Positions 45,353 to 58,500 are shown, counted from the stretch's first letter. The stretch: 64,000 bases of DNA from Orobanche coerulescens (GCA_033398695.1 CM065819.1:1227501-1291500); one strand, 5' to 3'. Program-made: numbers and translations. The notes: a model not told the origin generated them from the letters alone.

Positions 45353-47955
45353 ATGGCCGGAAACTCATCATCATTTGGAGCGGGTACCAGCTCTGCCGCC
45401 GGGACATCGGCCGCCCAGGAGAAACTTCTCCCGTCTTCCACTGGAGGCAGTGAAGCTATTCAGCCGGAATCGGCCAGTGAAGTCAAGGCTTTATTCAATG
45501 AGGCCGATATTGCTAAGGAGTCGGGCCGAGGAGAGACGATTGCAGATCGAGAGAGATCGCGATCGGGGCTTCTTGGGAGCAACACACGGCGTTTTCGGTC
45601 GGGCCTATAGGGCCTTTCTTTGAAATAATGGAGAGGTTAGCGGTCTACTCAGATTCGATTTCGGGATACTCGGTCGCTTATCCATATGTGCTTCCCAAGC
45701 GGTCGCGATATCGTGCCGCGCGCGATCGTTGTGGTCGCTCGGCCAAATACGGGCTCGGCGACCGGAGAGATCGGCCGTCACGGAGGACAAGATTCCATGT
45801 TGCTTCAGATGTGGACATGTTCGCGCCGACGGAGAATGAACGAGCCGACCAGCCTCCGATGGGTATGGTCGCAGTGAGTGAGGCCGTTATGGAGGCCGGG
45901 CTACGCTTCCCTCTGTCCTTTCCGGTCTCCCATCTGTTGGCCACTTGGAACGTGGCGCCCCTTCAGCTGACGCCGAACGCCTGGCTCCAAATTATTTGCA
46001 CCCTCACCCTTTTCGGCGGTCACCGCCTGTACCGCCTCCCATCGCCGTTGGAGATGAATCATTTGTTTAAACTGACGGCTCATAGAGGTTTGGTCGGCGG
46101 TTACCATATTCAAGGCCGATCTGGTCGGGTGATTCATGGAGTTCCGAATAAGATACGGGGCGATCAGACGAAGTGGTTACAGGTCGGCAGCAAGTGGAGA
46201 GCTTCGGCGGCGACAATCCCACAGCGCGGGAGATCCCCACTGAATTTCGGGAGAGGAATCCCGGTAAGGGTTTAGACTCTCCCTTCGTTTGGATGCGTTT
46301 TGGACTGATCTAATTTGATTTATGTTTTGCAGGCTTTCATATTCCGGCGATCGAGGAGCTGCCTTTCGACTTTCTCGTCGTTTGGGAGCGAATTAGGAGC
46401 TTGTCGGACGACGACCTTGACGCCACTCGGATCAACAAGGAGAGTCGCTGGTTGTCGGCTCGACTATTCCGTTTCCCGAGACATCTCGCGGTGCCAGGTA
46501 TGAGTTCCTGCGACCTTCAAATTCTAGGCGATCGCCTTACTTGAGGATAGTGTCTGACCGTTAGTCGATCGTCTTTAACTGCAGAGGTTCGTTTCCCTCG
46601 CTTTTTGGAGCCTCCGGCGGAGATCGCTATGTCGAACCCAGGAGTCCTAGGCCGTCTTCGTCATAAGAGGTCGACTCGGGTCCCACCCGTTGCGTTGCCT
46701 ATAGTTCCGGAGGCGGAGCCTCGCGTGGAGCCGGTCGTGGTTGAGGAGGAAATTCCGGAGGAGGGGCTTCGAGCTAATCGCAAGAGGCCGAGGCCGGAAG
46801 GAACTTCGATTCCTGCCCCGGGCGATGAAGTGCCGATCGCCGCGCCTCCGATCACCATCGTTGCTCCGGAGAGCGAGCCGCCCTCTGCGGCTTTTCTGCG
46901 GGAGACGGCGATCGCGGATGCTGAGACCCCTCGAGGGAAACCGTTTTTCGGTCGGGATCCCGAGAAGGCTGAGAGGTAGATAGCATTTCTGTGTTGAAAA
47001 TTGCATCTGCGTAGGAGTTGTATTAACTTAGCTGTTTTGATGCAGGATCCGTCGCGCAGATCCGTCTTGTCCACCGATGGTCGTGGATTTCCTGGCGAGC
47101 CGATCTCCTCGCCATTCCTGCGACATTCCTCCATATGTTAGCAAAGCTGCGTCTGCTCTGCCGAAGGCATGGACGGCCCGATCTCGTGCGATCGCTCGCG
47201 TGATCGTCGAGTTCGATGCATCCGTTCTCGCCCTTTCTCTTGAGACGGCGACCATGGCCGTCAGTGCTCAGGAGTTTGAGGGGCGGCCCTCCACTATTCG
47301 CCTTCAGGAGGATCTCGAGGCGGCTCGGAAAGAGAACGCCGAGTTTGCTGACAAGATCGCGGCGATGGAGAAGGACTCCTTGGAGGCGGCCAAGGGGGCG
47401 AGCCATGAGCTTGAGCTGGAGAAGAAAGAGACTGAGAAATATCGAATGGCGGTCAACCGATTTCGGGACCAGATGCAGAGTGCCATCCAGGCGCGGAATG
47501 TTGCTGAAGAGGAGGCCGATCGCCAGAAGGTGACGATCGCTCGGCTGACCAGCGAGCTGGCGGAGGCGAAAGAGAAGGTTGCTGCGAGGGAGGCCGAGCT
47601 CCAGGGATCGCAACAGGCGATGGCCGAGCTGAGAGGAGAGGTTGAGGCGACCAAGGCCGATCCCTTTTAAAACTTGGAGTATGTCAGCGAGTTTGCCTAT
47701 TATTTGGCGTTCGCTGACTCGATCCGAGCGGCTAAGAAGGGAGGCTTGGAGGTCGGTCCTCTAGCTGAGAAGTTCAAGTCATATGCATTGGAGCATCCTC
47801 TTCATTCAGCTTTCTCCTTGCCGATCCTGGATCTTGCGGACATCGGCGTGGATTTGAGCTGGTATCCGTCTCCAGCCAATCTTGGTCATCCCGACGCTCC
47901 GGAAGATGAGGGGACCGCGCCGAATGTTGATGGCGAAGGCCAGGCAGGGGCCTGA
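45353..47955 (+). pseudogene. Spliced antisense ORF of K, 'putative gypsy-type transposon' domain plus coiled coil
   Basis: Predicted exons 45353-46263, 46333-46497, 46585-46975 and 47046-47955, with GT-AG introns of 69, 87 and 70 bp whose removal keeps the frame. End of exon 1 carries EAGLRFPLSFPVSHLL then LQLTPNAWLQIICTL, the pattern of the plant 'putative gypsy type transposon' domain (PF04195 by recall, not searched). Exon 4 encodes a long Ala/Glu/Lys heptad region (about 47230-47650, predicted coiled coil) and an acidic C-terminus. Frame changes in exon 1 (near 45605 and near 46200) and a TAA at 47668 disable it. Such extra ORFs between pol and 3' LTR are known in Tat-lineage elements; their function is not established. 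Confidence 0.7.
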
Positions 47956-49181
47956 GGCGCTTCATTTTTGACGTTCTTAGCTTACTTTCTTAGTATTTTG
48001 GTAGCTTTCTTTTGTAGAACATAGGCCTTCGGGCGACCATGTACTTTTGATCTTCTCAAGCAATGAACTGAATGTTTGATCATCTTCGATTACTTGAATG
48101 AATGGTTATTTTTGAGTCTTTGTTTGACTTTGTACAAATGTGTGAGGAGAGATCGTTGCGAGGGTGGTTCCAAATGAATTGATAAACTCATAAAGACAAC
48201 TTTTTACAACAAATTCGATCGCTGCACTACATATGAAAAAATGACGATCTCCGTGTGTGGTTGAATAGCGACGATCGTCGTGTAGGTAGTCCGCACTCTT
48301 ATTGCCCCTTGTTTTTATTCACTTAGTGGAAGTAAGGGGATGAAAATAATTCCTTGAGTGAGCGGTCTTCAACTTTGTCGAATCCTCGGGGACGGTCGTC
48401 CATCTTGAGGAACCGTGCACGATCGCGGAGTTCGATGGACCGACTCCTTGATCATGTCTTGATGCGCGAAGACATTGAGTGTCTCGTGACTCACTTTATT
48501 ATGAGGGTCCTCTGTTAGGCTGCGCCTCGCCTCGTATTTAAACGAAGGGCGTGCGGTCTCGGTCTAGAGGAGTCCTTGCGCGGGGCAGCGTCGGATGAAT
48601 CAACTCCACGCCCGCGGCTTGTTAGCTCTGCTTCCACCTCGGCCGGCCATGGAGATGGCCGACCTCGACGGTGTACGTTGAGACGGGGTTGTGGCACGTC
48701 GCATTGTCCGGGTTCACCATGTTAAATGATGAACCTTTGAGGGCGAGCGATCGTGTCCACTGATTTATTTTGGAGGGCCCTCAGACTACGCCGGCCTCGT
48801 ATTTAAACGAAGGGCGGGCGATCTTGGCCTAAAGGGATCTTGCATGGCCTAAGCAGTCGGTTCCATCGACCACCAGGCCCATGGCTGCACTCTTCCACCT
48901 TGGATCGTCATGCAGATGCCGACCTTCGACGGTGTACGTTGTGCGGGGGAGGCGATCTCGTGCCTTAGTCCATCATGTTAGATGGTGAACTATAGATGGC
49001 GATCGAGTCCTCCGGTTTCTAAATAAGGAGGGAGATCGGGGTGACTTCCGTTGTCTCCTTCTCTTGATTGAAGCATGCAGGGACGTTCGCCGAGGTTGGT
49101 CCAGGGGTCGGCTCATATGAGCTTTCCGGCTGTTTGTGTTCGACTCGGACGAGCGTCCATAGAGATAGGTAGGGGCTTCGG
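47956..49181 (-). other. Spacer of K with about 270-bp tandem repeats
   Basis: No credible ORF. Two clear units, near 48525-48710 and 48800-48960, share CCTCGTATTTAAACGAAGGG and ATGGAGATGCCGACC-like blocks, with a partial third unit near 48970-49020. In a complete Tat element pol would lie on this side of gag. Confidence 0.65.
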
Positions 49182-50537
49182 CTAAACCAATAAGCTGTCC
49201 AACTTGCCCTCCTCGAACAATCTCCAGAGCTGTTTGAGGAGGTCGCGACATTTGTTGGTGCTGTGGCCGGGACTCTTGTGGTAGGCACAATATTGATTGT
49301 TGTCCAGGTGACCGTGGTCCCTTATCGCCTTTGGCTTTTTGAGCTCTTCGTGCCCCTTGATGGCATAGAAAATATGAGCCGGAGTTCTGTTGAACGTATG
49401 GAGGAGATGGGCTTCCATGTCCTCGAAAGCCTTGAGATCTCCGGGTGTCTTGGCGATCGCCTTCTTTGCTTTGGCGATCGCTATCTTCTGGACAAGAGGT
49501 GGCGTTTCCTCGTCTAAGCGGAGGGTGAGTAGCCTTTGCCTGGCCAGGAAGTTGGCAGCTTTAGCGCGGAAGATCGCGTAAGTTGGGGGAATATCCTTGG
49601 AGAGATGTCTAAACATGGGAGAGTGACCGCGGAATCCCCCCATGGCCGAATAGAGAGCGAGCTCGTCACTGACGGGTTCGCCGGTGAGGACGATTTCGTC
49701 CACTCGGTCAATGTAATTTGCGTCTGATTCGTCTTTCCCCTGCTTGATTTTTATCATGCGGTGGGGGCCTTCTGGTCTGGCGACCTTATTGGTGAAGTAT
49801 GACGTGAAGTCATTCGCCAGTTTCTTAAAAGATGTGATAGATCGCGGTGGTAGTGAGACGTACCATCTATGGGCCAGCTCGCCCAATGTCAACGGGAAGA
49901 TCCGGCACTTGGTAGCATCAGATGCCCCACACCCAGTCATGTAAATTCGGAAATTTACTCAGGTGGGTTTCGGGGTCCGATCTCCCCTCATACAGAGGTG
50001 TTTTGGGAGGAGCGATCGTTGTTTGTATGGGGGCAAGCTCGATGTGGACCGCGAGTGGCTCGGTCGGCCCGGCGATCTTCTTGCTGGTGCTTGCCCCAGT
50101 GTCCAAGAGTGCTCTCATCTCGTCGAGCTGGCGTTGTATGGCGGCCATCGCCGTGGCCTGTCTGCTCGCGGCTCGGCGCTCGGAGCGGGTGCCGAGGCGA
50201 TTGAGTACTGATCCCCTAGCGATCGGGGCGGGAGTCAGATGGCTGACCTGCGTTCGGCTGTGAGGTGGGTAGGCCGAACTTCTGGTGACGGATTCGGGTT
50301 CCGTCTTTTCGAGGTTGAAGCAGTGCCCGGTCGCCAGATGGGTCGCGCCCCAGCGATCGAATATGGATCCGTCCGGTCGTGCGAGAGCCTTTCCTCGCGG
50401 TCGGGCTTTCGACGATCGCTCGTTCGTGGCAGTTGAATTTCCGTTTTCCCATGCGGCGGATGATCGAGGGAGTTATCGCGGGCGACGCGCATGCTCTCCG
50501 TCGCTCCTCCCGGGATGGCCATAGCCTCCTCGATCAT
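49182..50537 (-). pseudogene. gag: gag of element K (Tat type), frameshifted
   Basis: Minus strand. N-terminal part is charged, low in complexity and frame-shifted (50537-50150). From 50148: MAAIQRQLDEMRALLDTGAS, then PPKTPLYEGRSDPETHL (about 49990). A frameshift near 49935 leads to the gag core TGCGASDATKCRIFPLTLGE, ANDFTSYFTNKVARP, and a C-terminal Cys/His cluster YCAYHKSPGHSTNKCRDL (near 49240), which replaces a standard zinc knuckle in this lineage. It would supply capsid; no pol is present to use it. Confidence 0.8.
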
Positions 50538-50819
50538 TCTTTGGTTTGGAACCGATCGAGTGAGAGGTTGGGGCCATCTCTTGATGCGGATCGAGAGTCT
50601 CGCGTTGCTGCGCTTCCCCGTCGTTGGCAGGGTTCGACTGGCCGGGATATGGTGTCCGGGTTCGGAGAGCGGCTTTCTTCGGCGGATGTCATGATTCTGA
50701 AGGTTTTCTTTGAAGTGCAGTGAGTGTCACTTCAAGTATATGCCCCGAGAACAGTGAGTGTTCTTCGGGACGGTAGAAATAAAATTTTGAGGGTTAGATC
50801 CCCTTCCTCTAGCGCCAAT
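50538..50819 (-). other. Leader and primer site of K
   Basis: Minus strand TGGCGCTAGAGGAAGGG at 50801-50817, two bases inside the LTR. It is distinct from both the tRNA-Met and tRNA-Asp sites elsewhere in the window; I do not assign the tRNA. The leader shows no other feature. Confidence 0.65.
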
Positions 50820-51955
50820 TGTTTCTACCCAAAATATTATCCGGAGATAGATATTGCTAGAATGGATGGGATAGCAAACAAATGCAAGAGCACTTCCGTG
50901 AGAAAGATAAATAACACAAGATTTGCCGGGGTTGTTAATCCCGGGCTTGAATGCTCTCGCGAGATATTATTAATACCAATATTCGGGGATACAAGTACTA
51001 ATGTAAGAATACAATTACAATGAGTGTAAAGATTCTTGTTATCTTAGCTAGCGAGCGTGTAGATTGCCGGAAGAACCAGATTTGATGCTCTGTGAGTTCT
51101 TGTAACAAAGGAGATGAACAGTCGCGGCGGTGAGAGATCGATCGTCTCTCACGGCGAGTATTTAGCTGGGTGCTTGGGCTCCGGGGCTTATGAATCCTTT
51201 GGAATCTGTCTAGTGGAGACTTGCTGCTTCTGCCGATCGTCTTCTAGACGAGAGATTTGGAGAGAGAAGTCCTGAGATGGATTCCGGTGAGATAGCCGGG
51301 AGCTTGATGATATGTATGTTCTTCAGTATTTCCGTGAATGTATCGGAATGTGAGAGAATGTGAACCTTTTTCCAATAGGAAGAGGTTCTCTATTTATAAA
51401 GCTTGGATCCGCCGGGCGATCGCCTTCTCTGCAATATAATAATCGGGCGATCGTCTTTTAGCACATGGGCCTGTCCCCTCAAAGTCTGCAGGAGTTCTTT
51501 GGCGATCAAGCTCGGTCAATGGGAGCTTACACGCGTCTGAGTTCTTGGCCACGGGTGGTCCTACTGACAACATTCGGCGCGCATGCTGGTAGGTGAGGTA
51601 GGTGGCAGGCTGTGGTCAAAGGTCTTGTCTGTCAGCTAAAGATCTTGTCTGCTACGAAGATCTTGTCAGCGCCTTTGGTGGATCTGCACGTGGGTGCTTT
51701 TCTGAGACCCAGTCCTTGATGACTTTTGACGGGCGATCGTCTCTGCTCGGGGCGTAGGTCGATTGCCCTTAGCCGGTCACTAGAGTAGATCGCCAGCTGC
51801 CAAAGGGCGATCGCCTTGGGAGTCGATCGCCAGGTACCTGATGGTGGTCTGATATCTTCGACTTGGCGAGCTAGCCATAGTTTGACTGGAGTTGACTTGG
51901 TCGCTCGGCCTTATAGTCGATCGCACTGTCGGGATGAATAAATCGTGACACAACA
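50820..51955 (-). repeat. 5' LTR of K
   Basis: 1136 bp, near-identical to 43709-44842 except for single substitutions and clustered small indels between about 51505 and 51930. TATAAATA on the minus strand near 51391. Confidence 0.9.
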
Positions 51956-51960
51956 CTTGT

Positions 51961-53390
51961 GACGCTAATATTTTCACTAGAGTAATTCGATCCAGAAAAC
52001 CGAGAAGTGGGGGTCAACTGTGCGTATTGACGAACAAGTAGCAGGTTCTACTAAATACCGAGAAAGGATTCTTTCTCATATAAGTGAACAGGTATATGTC
52101 CTATGAGGTTATTAGCATATGAGATCATACGTCTTTATCCAAAGCATTAGAGCTAGTTGTATAGGATACACGAAAGCTCGGTGATCTCAATTTATATTAA
52201 CTCATGCATAGTGTCAAGTACAGATAGGGTTTGACTAATCGTGGCCCTATAACTTGATCCGGACATTTTAAAGAAGGGTTTATACATTTACTGGTATTCA
52301 CGACAGAATGATTCTTGAATGATCCTTATCATTCATTCTTAGTAAGGTTACAGTATAGGCCGCGGTACTGGCTAGGTGGTGCTATAACACTTTGGTTCGT
52401 CCCATTGCTTACTGAAGACGGACCTACTGAGTCGCATATTACGGAAAATGATGGGATAATATGAAGTGGATCTCTTATTGTGAATTTTAGACATTGGATG
52501 TCTCATTTAAGTTATTGGATAAATTAACTCGGTCTGGTGAATTAAATAAATTACTGGATAATTTATTTAACTCATGAATTATTATTTCTTGGAGAAATAA
52601 TATTTTAATATAATTCATTAGATTAATCGATTGTATTAATTTTATTTGAGACGAACCAAGATGTATCAGTCGGACTGAATACACGACGGTCCGTTTTATG
52701 GACCAAAATGAACTAAATCTTTCTCTAACATGGTAGGAGCCGCCCCACATCTTGAAGCATCCTTGATGATGACTTTGTCCTCATGGTTACATGTGTTGAG
52801 GTTGTTTCCTAACACTTGATGACAAAAGGGTGATAAGATGGGATCTTATCATTATCAACCCTTAGGTGTGAGGTTTCGAGGTTTGTGTGGATATTGTTAT
52901 AAAACAAAGTTCATCCTCCTCCACCAAACATACAAAAAAATCGGCCATCATCATGAATAGAGAGAGATATATATAGAGAGAGAGTTCATTTTGTTCATGT
53001 TCTTACACTCTTAGAGAGAGAAAGAAAATCTAGAACAAAAACTTATATCACTTAGAGTGATCACATACTTGAGATATCTATTTCCTACTACTCTTTTCTA
53101 GTCGTATCCTTAGAGGGAAATTGAGTAGTTGTTCCGATCATCTCCCGGCGCGTGGCTAGTAGAGATGCGGTGCTTTCGGCATTTGGATCATCGAGGGCTT
53201 GTCAAATCAGATTTGCGGTCACCGCCACCAACTTCAACATTCAATCAAAGGACTTCAAGGGTATGTTTTCATATCGTAACTCTTGTCTGTTTATATTCGT
53301 ATATATGTTGCATGATCGGTTCTCTTTAGGGTTCGGTAAAATTCATTTTTGCTTCCGCTGCGCCCTTGTTTTAGGCATCGAATCCCAATA
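51961..53390 (+). repeat. 5' LTR of H, part 2, with promoter
   Basis: Continues the copia LTR after K. TATAAAA near 52899, then CT/GA-rich leader (GAGAGA near 52964). Ends AATCCCAATA (CA decayed to TA) at 53390. Primer site TGATATCAGAGC follows at 53392-53403. No palindrome array. Confidence 0.85.
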
Positions 53391-54990
53391 GTGATATCAG
53401 AGCGAGGTCTTGCGACCATATATACGATATTTAGCATTTGGAATGCTTGATTGAATGTTTTTATGATTTAGAATCATAATTATTTAAATCATTAATTTTT
53501 TATTTGTTCATCAAAAAATTATCTTTCATGATTTTATGTTACAATATAAATCTATTTTTCTTTTGAAAAACTAATTTAAATGTGTAATATAAAGATTAGA
53601 AAAATATATTTTTGGATTCGGGACAAAAGACGAGTTGGATATGTGGCTGGACCCGGCAACTCGGAGCTGCCAGGAGGGAGCAGGTCGGTGCCATGTGGTC
53701 CAGTTTTGTGAAGGGCCACAGCCTGGCTTTCGGACCGTGTGGAAGCGGCCGCGACTTGGTCCAGGCTGTGGGTTTTCGACTCCGTATTACATTTCGTTCG
53801 GTAAGTAATTTCCCGCAAATTAAACTAGATTTAATTTGACTAAGATATTATTATGGTAATTCTATTCTTAAGGGAATTAATTTAATGAAATATTTTTTTT
53901 CGGAACCACTTAAAATAAACGGTTGTGTGAATTAATTGGATAAACTTTTATGGATGGATTAATTTATATTGGTTAGATCAATATTTAGATTAATTATTTA
54001 TACCATTAATTTTAATGTGATTGTTGCATTATTATTTGAATCGTGATGTAGTTCGTGGACCTAGTTTTTGAATCGTTTGTTCGATTGGGTTGTAAAGGTC
54101 ATTTTGAGCCTATTTATTTTACTAGAAAAATTTGTATGTAGGATGCAATTTTTCAATGTAAACTTTATATGTCATGACGAAAACCGGAGGAAGATCCATT
54201 CGAGAGGACGAAGAGTCAAGACTCAAGACACGTAATTAGATTATGATGTTTTTGGTTCTAGGAACGGTCCATGAACTACATGATGGTAGCAATTATGTTG
54301 TGTATGTTTGTTCATATAGTATGAATGTCGACAAATACGCTTACATGAATTAATGTGCAAAGTGTAACATTAATCACGAAAATTCTCCCACGACAAAAAT
54401 ATTAAGTTTAAAAGGTTTCAAAGTTTTTCTTTCCCTCCATCGAGCTCTCAGAAAATTGAAATCCAAATCGGATGTGCTATGCTTCCGAGTTATCGGTATA
54501 GCCATTCGGAGAGGGTCGATATATTCTGAGAGTGCATTAGATGCCTTCGGTTGGAACAAATTTTATCCCTAGAAACCTATTCGGTTGCCTGATAAGATTC
54601 AATTGTGAAACTGATCTGCGTTGATGGTATAAACTTAACTTGTTCACGAACTATAGAAAATGTATAGGTTGAGGGTAGTGAATAGGGGGAAAATGAAGAT
54701 CGAATCATCCATTAGATGGGTTGGTGTTGGACACCACTTTATGAAGATCAATAGACCAGAAACCTAGTCGGTTGCCCTCTATTAAAATTCATAAAGAACT
54801 CAATCACCACTATGAAGTAAAGAGAACAAATACTTCTGGATTTCACAAGTGAGTGAATTATTCCATTAGAATATGGGAGCTGGGTTAAATGAATAGAAAA
54901 GACCTTAATTCTAAACTCATATCATAATCAAATGAGTCACTAATCAATCAGTCTTACTTAATACAGACAAACAAAGTAACAACTCTCATA
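53391..54990 (+). other. Primer site and 1.6-kb leader of H
   Basis: AT-rich, no ORF. A GC-rich block of about 190 bp (53620-53800) interrupts it. Two repeats around AGAAACCTA(T/G)TCGGTTGCC (54570 and 54757). The same leader in E is the insertion site of D. Confidence 0.75.
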
Positions 54991-55583
54991 ATGACAATCA
55001 ACCCACTCGCAATTCTACTCGAGAAGAATAACTTAACCGGACCAAACTTTGTGAACTGGCTCCACAATCTGATGATTGTCCTCACTATGGAGGCACTAGG
55101 ATAGGTCTTGGAGGCGGACATTCCGGCAGCTCAAGTGCGGACCAGAGCAAGTCAAGAAGATGTTGAAAACCACAAAAATTGGGTTAAGGATGACATTAGG
55201 GTCCATGGATATATGATGGGCTCTACGTCTAATGAGCTTCAGAGAGCTCATGAGAAAATGACTTCAACTAGGCAGATCTTATCTCACTTAACCGAACTTT
55301 ATGGTGAGCACATTCGAACTGCAAGCTATGAGATATCTAAGCAGCTCTTTGGTGCTAGGATGAAGGAAGGTGAGAAATTTGGGGACCACGTTCTCAAAAC
55401 GATCTCTATGATCGAGAGATTGGAGGCTCTTGATTTTAGGATGCATGTTTCTCTCGAAACTAACCTTATCCTACAATCCCTTCCTGATTCCTTCCCTCAG
55501 TTTGTTATGAACTTCAACTGCAATGAAATTGCTTGCAATTTAGCAGGGTTAACGAACAAACTTGTAACCGCTCGTCTCAGATG
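54991..55583 (+). pseudogene. gag: gag of copia element H
   Basis: ATG at 54991 (MTINPLAILLEKNNLTGPNF). Stop codon at 55102 (codon 38). The rest is open to 55583, with the copia gag core (HGYMMGSTSNELQRAHEKM near 55210; ISKQLFGARMKEG near 55335). A frame change then leads to a Lys-rich region and a damaged zinc knuckle near 55757 (CGELGQ, stop, ARDC). Confidence 0.8.
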
Positions 55584-58500
55584 AAGACTCCGCGGGTGAA
55601 GGAATCTGCCCTTGTGATTTCTTCTGGATCTAGGAAGTCCAAGAATAAGAAGAAAAAGACCAAGAAGTAGATGGTCTCACAAGGTAAGGCTTTTAAGGGT
55701 AAGGACAAGGCCCCAATGGTTCCTAAGAGCAAGAAGGTGAAGATGGACACATCTCTCAAATGCGGTGAGTTGGGCCAGTAGGCAAGAGACTGTTTGATCC
55801 TTCATGGCACTTCAGGTACAGAACTTTTAGTTTGGGAAACGAATTATTCTGCTATTGTTTTTTCTACTTCTTGGATACTGGATTCAGGTTCTAGTTCTCA
55901 AATTTGTACCATGAATCAGGATCTGGAACAAAGTAGGAATCTTTGAGGTAGGGAAGTGATGATTATTGTCGGAAGCGGGCATAGTGTCGCAACAATTGAT
56001 ATAGATCACTTCTTTTGGATTTGGAATCCGGATTTGTTTTAACATTAGATGATGTACTTGTTTTGCCCAAGGGGCATATTATATACATTCCGATCATGGA
56101 TCGGAAAGGCTTTTCATTTTTCATTGGTGATAGTACTTGCAACATTTATTTTGGAAATAAATTAGTAGGCACTTCTACATTGTTAAATGGACTGTATCAT
56201 CTAAATCTAAGTAACAAAGTCGTTATGAACACTATGGCTAGGAAGCATGGTAGGGATAAAACTAATCAAGCTTTGAAATGGCATCTAGACTTGGTCATAT
56301 TGGTCAGACCAAGGTTTACAAATGGAAAAGGATGGACTTACGGGCCCATTGGATTGGATCCCTTTCCAACTTGTGAATCTTGCCTTAAAGGCAAAATGAC
56401 TAAGTCCCCCTTTACAGGGACTTTTGAAAGAGCCACTAATAAACTTGGATTAGTCCTTACCAACGTGTGTGGTGCTTTGGAAGCAGCACGTGATTGATAT
56501 CAGTATTTCATTACGTTGACGGATGATCATACTAGGTATAGTTATGTATATTTAATGAAACACAAATCCGAGGCCTTTGAGAAATTCCAGAAATTTAAGG
56601 CCCTAGTCGAAAAACAAACTGGTAATCATATCAAAGCCTTTCGGTTGCACTGAGGTGGCAAGTATATGAGTATAGAGTTTGACGAGTTCCTAAAGGAGCA
56701 TAAAATAGTTTCACAACTCACACCTCTAGGAACTCCTCAGTTAAATGGTGTGTCGGAAAGAAGGAACCGAACCTGGTTGGACATGGTTCATTCCATGCTT
56801 AGCTACACCGACTTACCGATTTACCTGTGGGGTTATGTGCTCCTTACCGCCTATGTCAAGAAAACTAAGGTGAAGAAACTGGAAGCAAGATCCTTGAAGG
56901 GACATTCCATTGGATTCCCATCTAGGACGATGGGTTATCTATTCTATATGCCTTAAGATCGAAAGATCATCATCGCTTTGCAAGCACACTTTCTGGAAGA
57001 CGAGTTCATTCATGAAGGTGGAGAAGGTAGAAGTACTTCTTTGGAAGAATATAATGAAACTCCTCAGAAGACACCTATACAAGAAATTGGAACCAAACCT
57101 TCTGAAACACAAGTACAACCACCTCGTAGGTCTAGTAGGGTGTCTCAATTACCTGAGAGGTATGGCTTTGTGCACTTTGAGGAATTGGGTCTCCATGAGG
57201 TTCCAGGTGATAGCCAAGATACCGATCCCACAAACTATGACCAAGTGATGGTGGATCTAGACTCCGCAAAATGGCGAGAAGCTATGAAAGCTGAGATAGA
57301 CTCGATGCATGCCAACCAGGTGTGGACTCTAGTAGACCGCCCCAAGGACATAGTGCCCATTGGTAATAAGTGAATCTATACGAGAAAGACTGATGGGGAT
57401 GCCAAGCTTGACACCTATAAGGCCAGGCTTATGGCAAAGAGTTATACCCAAAAATAAGGGATCAATTACCACGATACCTTCTCGATCGTAGCTACAGTTA
57501 AACCTCGATAAATGAATGTTCTATAAACGAATAATCTCGTCAAATGAATAATTTTCTTTGGTCCCAACTCTTTACAACATGCTCAAATTTTCTTTCGATA
57601 AATGAATAATTTCTCTAAATGAATATTTTTCTCCAATCCCAATCATATTCATTTTTCGAGGTTTTATTGTATGATCAAGTCTATTCGAATGTTGCTTGCT
57701 GTAGCTGCCTACCACGATTATGAGATATGGCAGATGGATGTAAAGACGTATTTCCTTAATATATTCCTCGAGGAGGATAAGCCTAAAGGCTTTATGTCCG
57801 AGGTTGATATTCATAAAGTGTAAAACTTCAGCGTTCTATTTATAGACTGAAGCAAGCTTCACGTAGTTGGAACCTTCATTTTGACGAAGCTGTCAAAGAG
57901 TTTGACTTCGTGCAAAATAAAGGGAACCTTGTGTATACAAGAGAGTTAGTGGGAGCAAGATCACATTCTTAGTACTATATGTAGATAACATTCTACTAAT
58001 AGGAAATGATCTGGGAATGCTCAGTTCTGTGAAAGCTTGGCTTTCGAGTAGGTTCTCCATAAAAGACTTGGGAGAATGTACCTATATTATTGGGATTCGA
58101 CTCTACCGGGAAAGCGCGAAGAGAATGATAGATCTTTCCCAATCCTTCTGTAGATAAGATCTTAAAGCGATTTAAGATGGATGATTCTAAAAAAGGGTTC
58201 CTTTCGATGCGACATGGAATAAAACTCACCTCGAAGATGTGTCCTCAAAGTGAGGAACAATGAAAAGAAATGAGTATTATACCATATGCGTCGGTCGTGG
58301 GTAGCCTAATGTATGCTATGTTGTGTACAAGACCTGACATTGCACATGATGTGAGCGTGGTAAGTAGGTTTTCGGCAAACCCAAGTACTTGAGAAGTACT
58401 AGAGATCTGGTTCTTATCTATGGTGGTAAAGAACTGAATCTGATGGGCTTCACTGATTCAGACTTCCAAGGATAGAAAGACGACTCTATGTCTACTTCTG

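Larger units (their letters stand above)
43709..51955 (-). mobile_element. Element K: Tat-type Ty3/gypsy element with gag, no pol, and an antisense gene; TSD CTTGT
   Basis: Two LTRs of 1134 and 1136 bp and a perfect duplication CTTGT (43704-43708, 51956-51960). On the minus strand: 5' LTR, primer site, gag (50537-49182), repeat-rich spacer; then a plus-strand spliced gene (45353-47955) between gag and the 3' LTR. No protease, RT, RNase H or integrase. Few substitutions between LTRs, so it is one of the younger insertions. Confidence 0.9.

Noticed and set aside
45353..47955. A host gene with introns
   Set aside because: It lies between the LTRs of K, carries a retroelement-associated domain and has multiple disabling changes.
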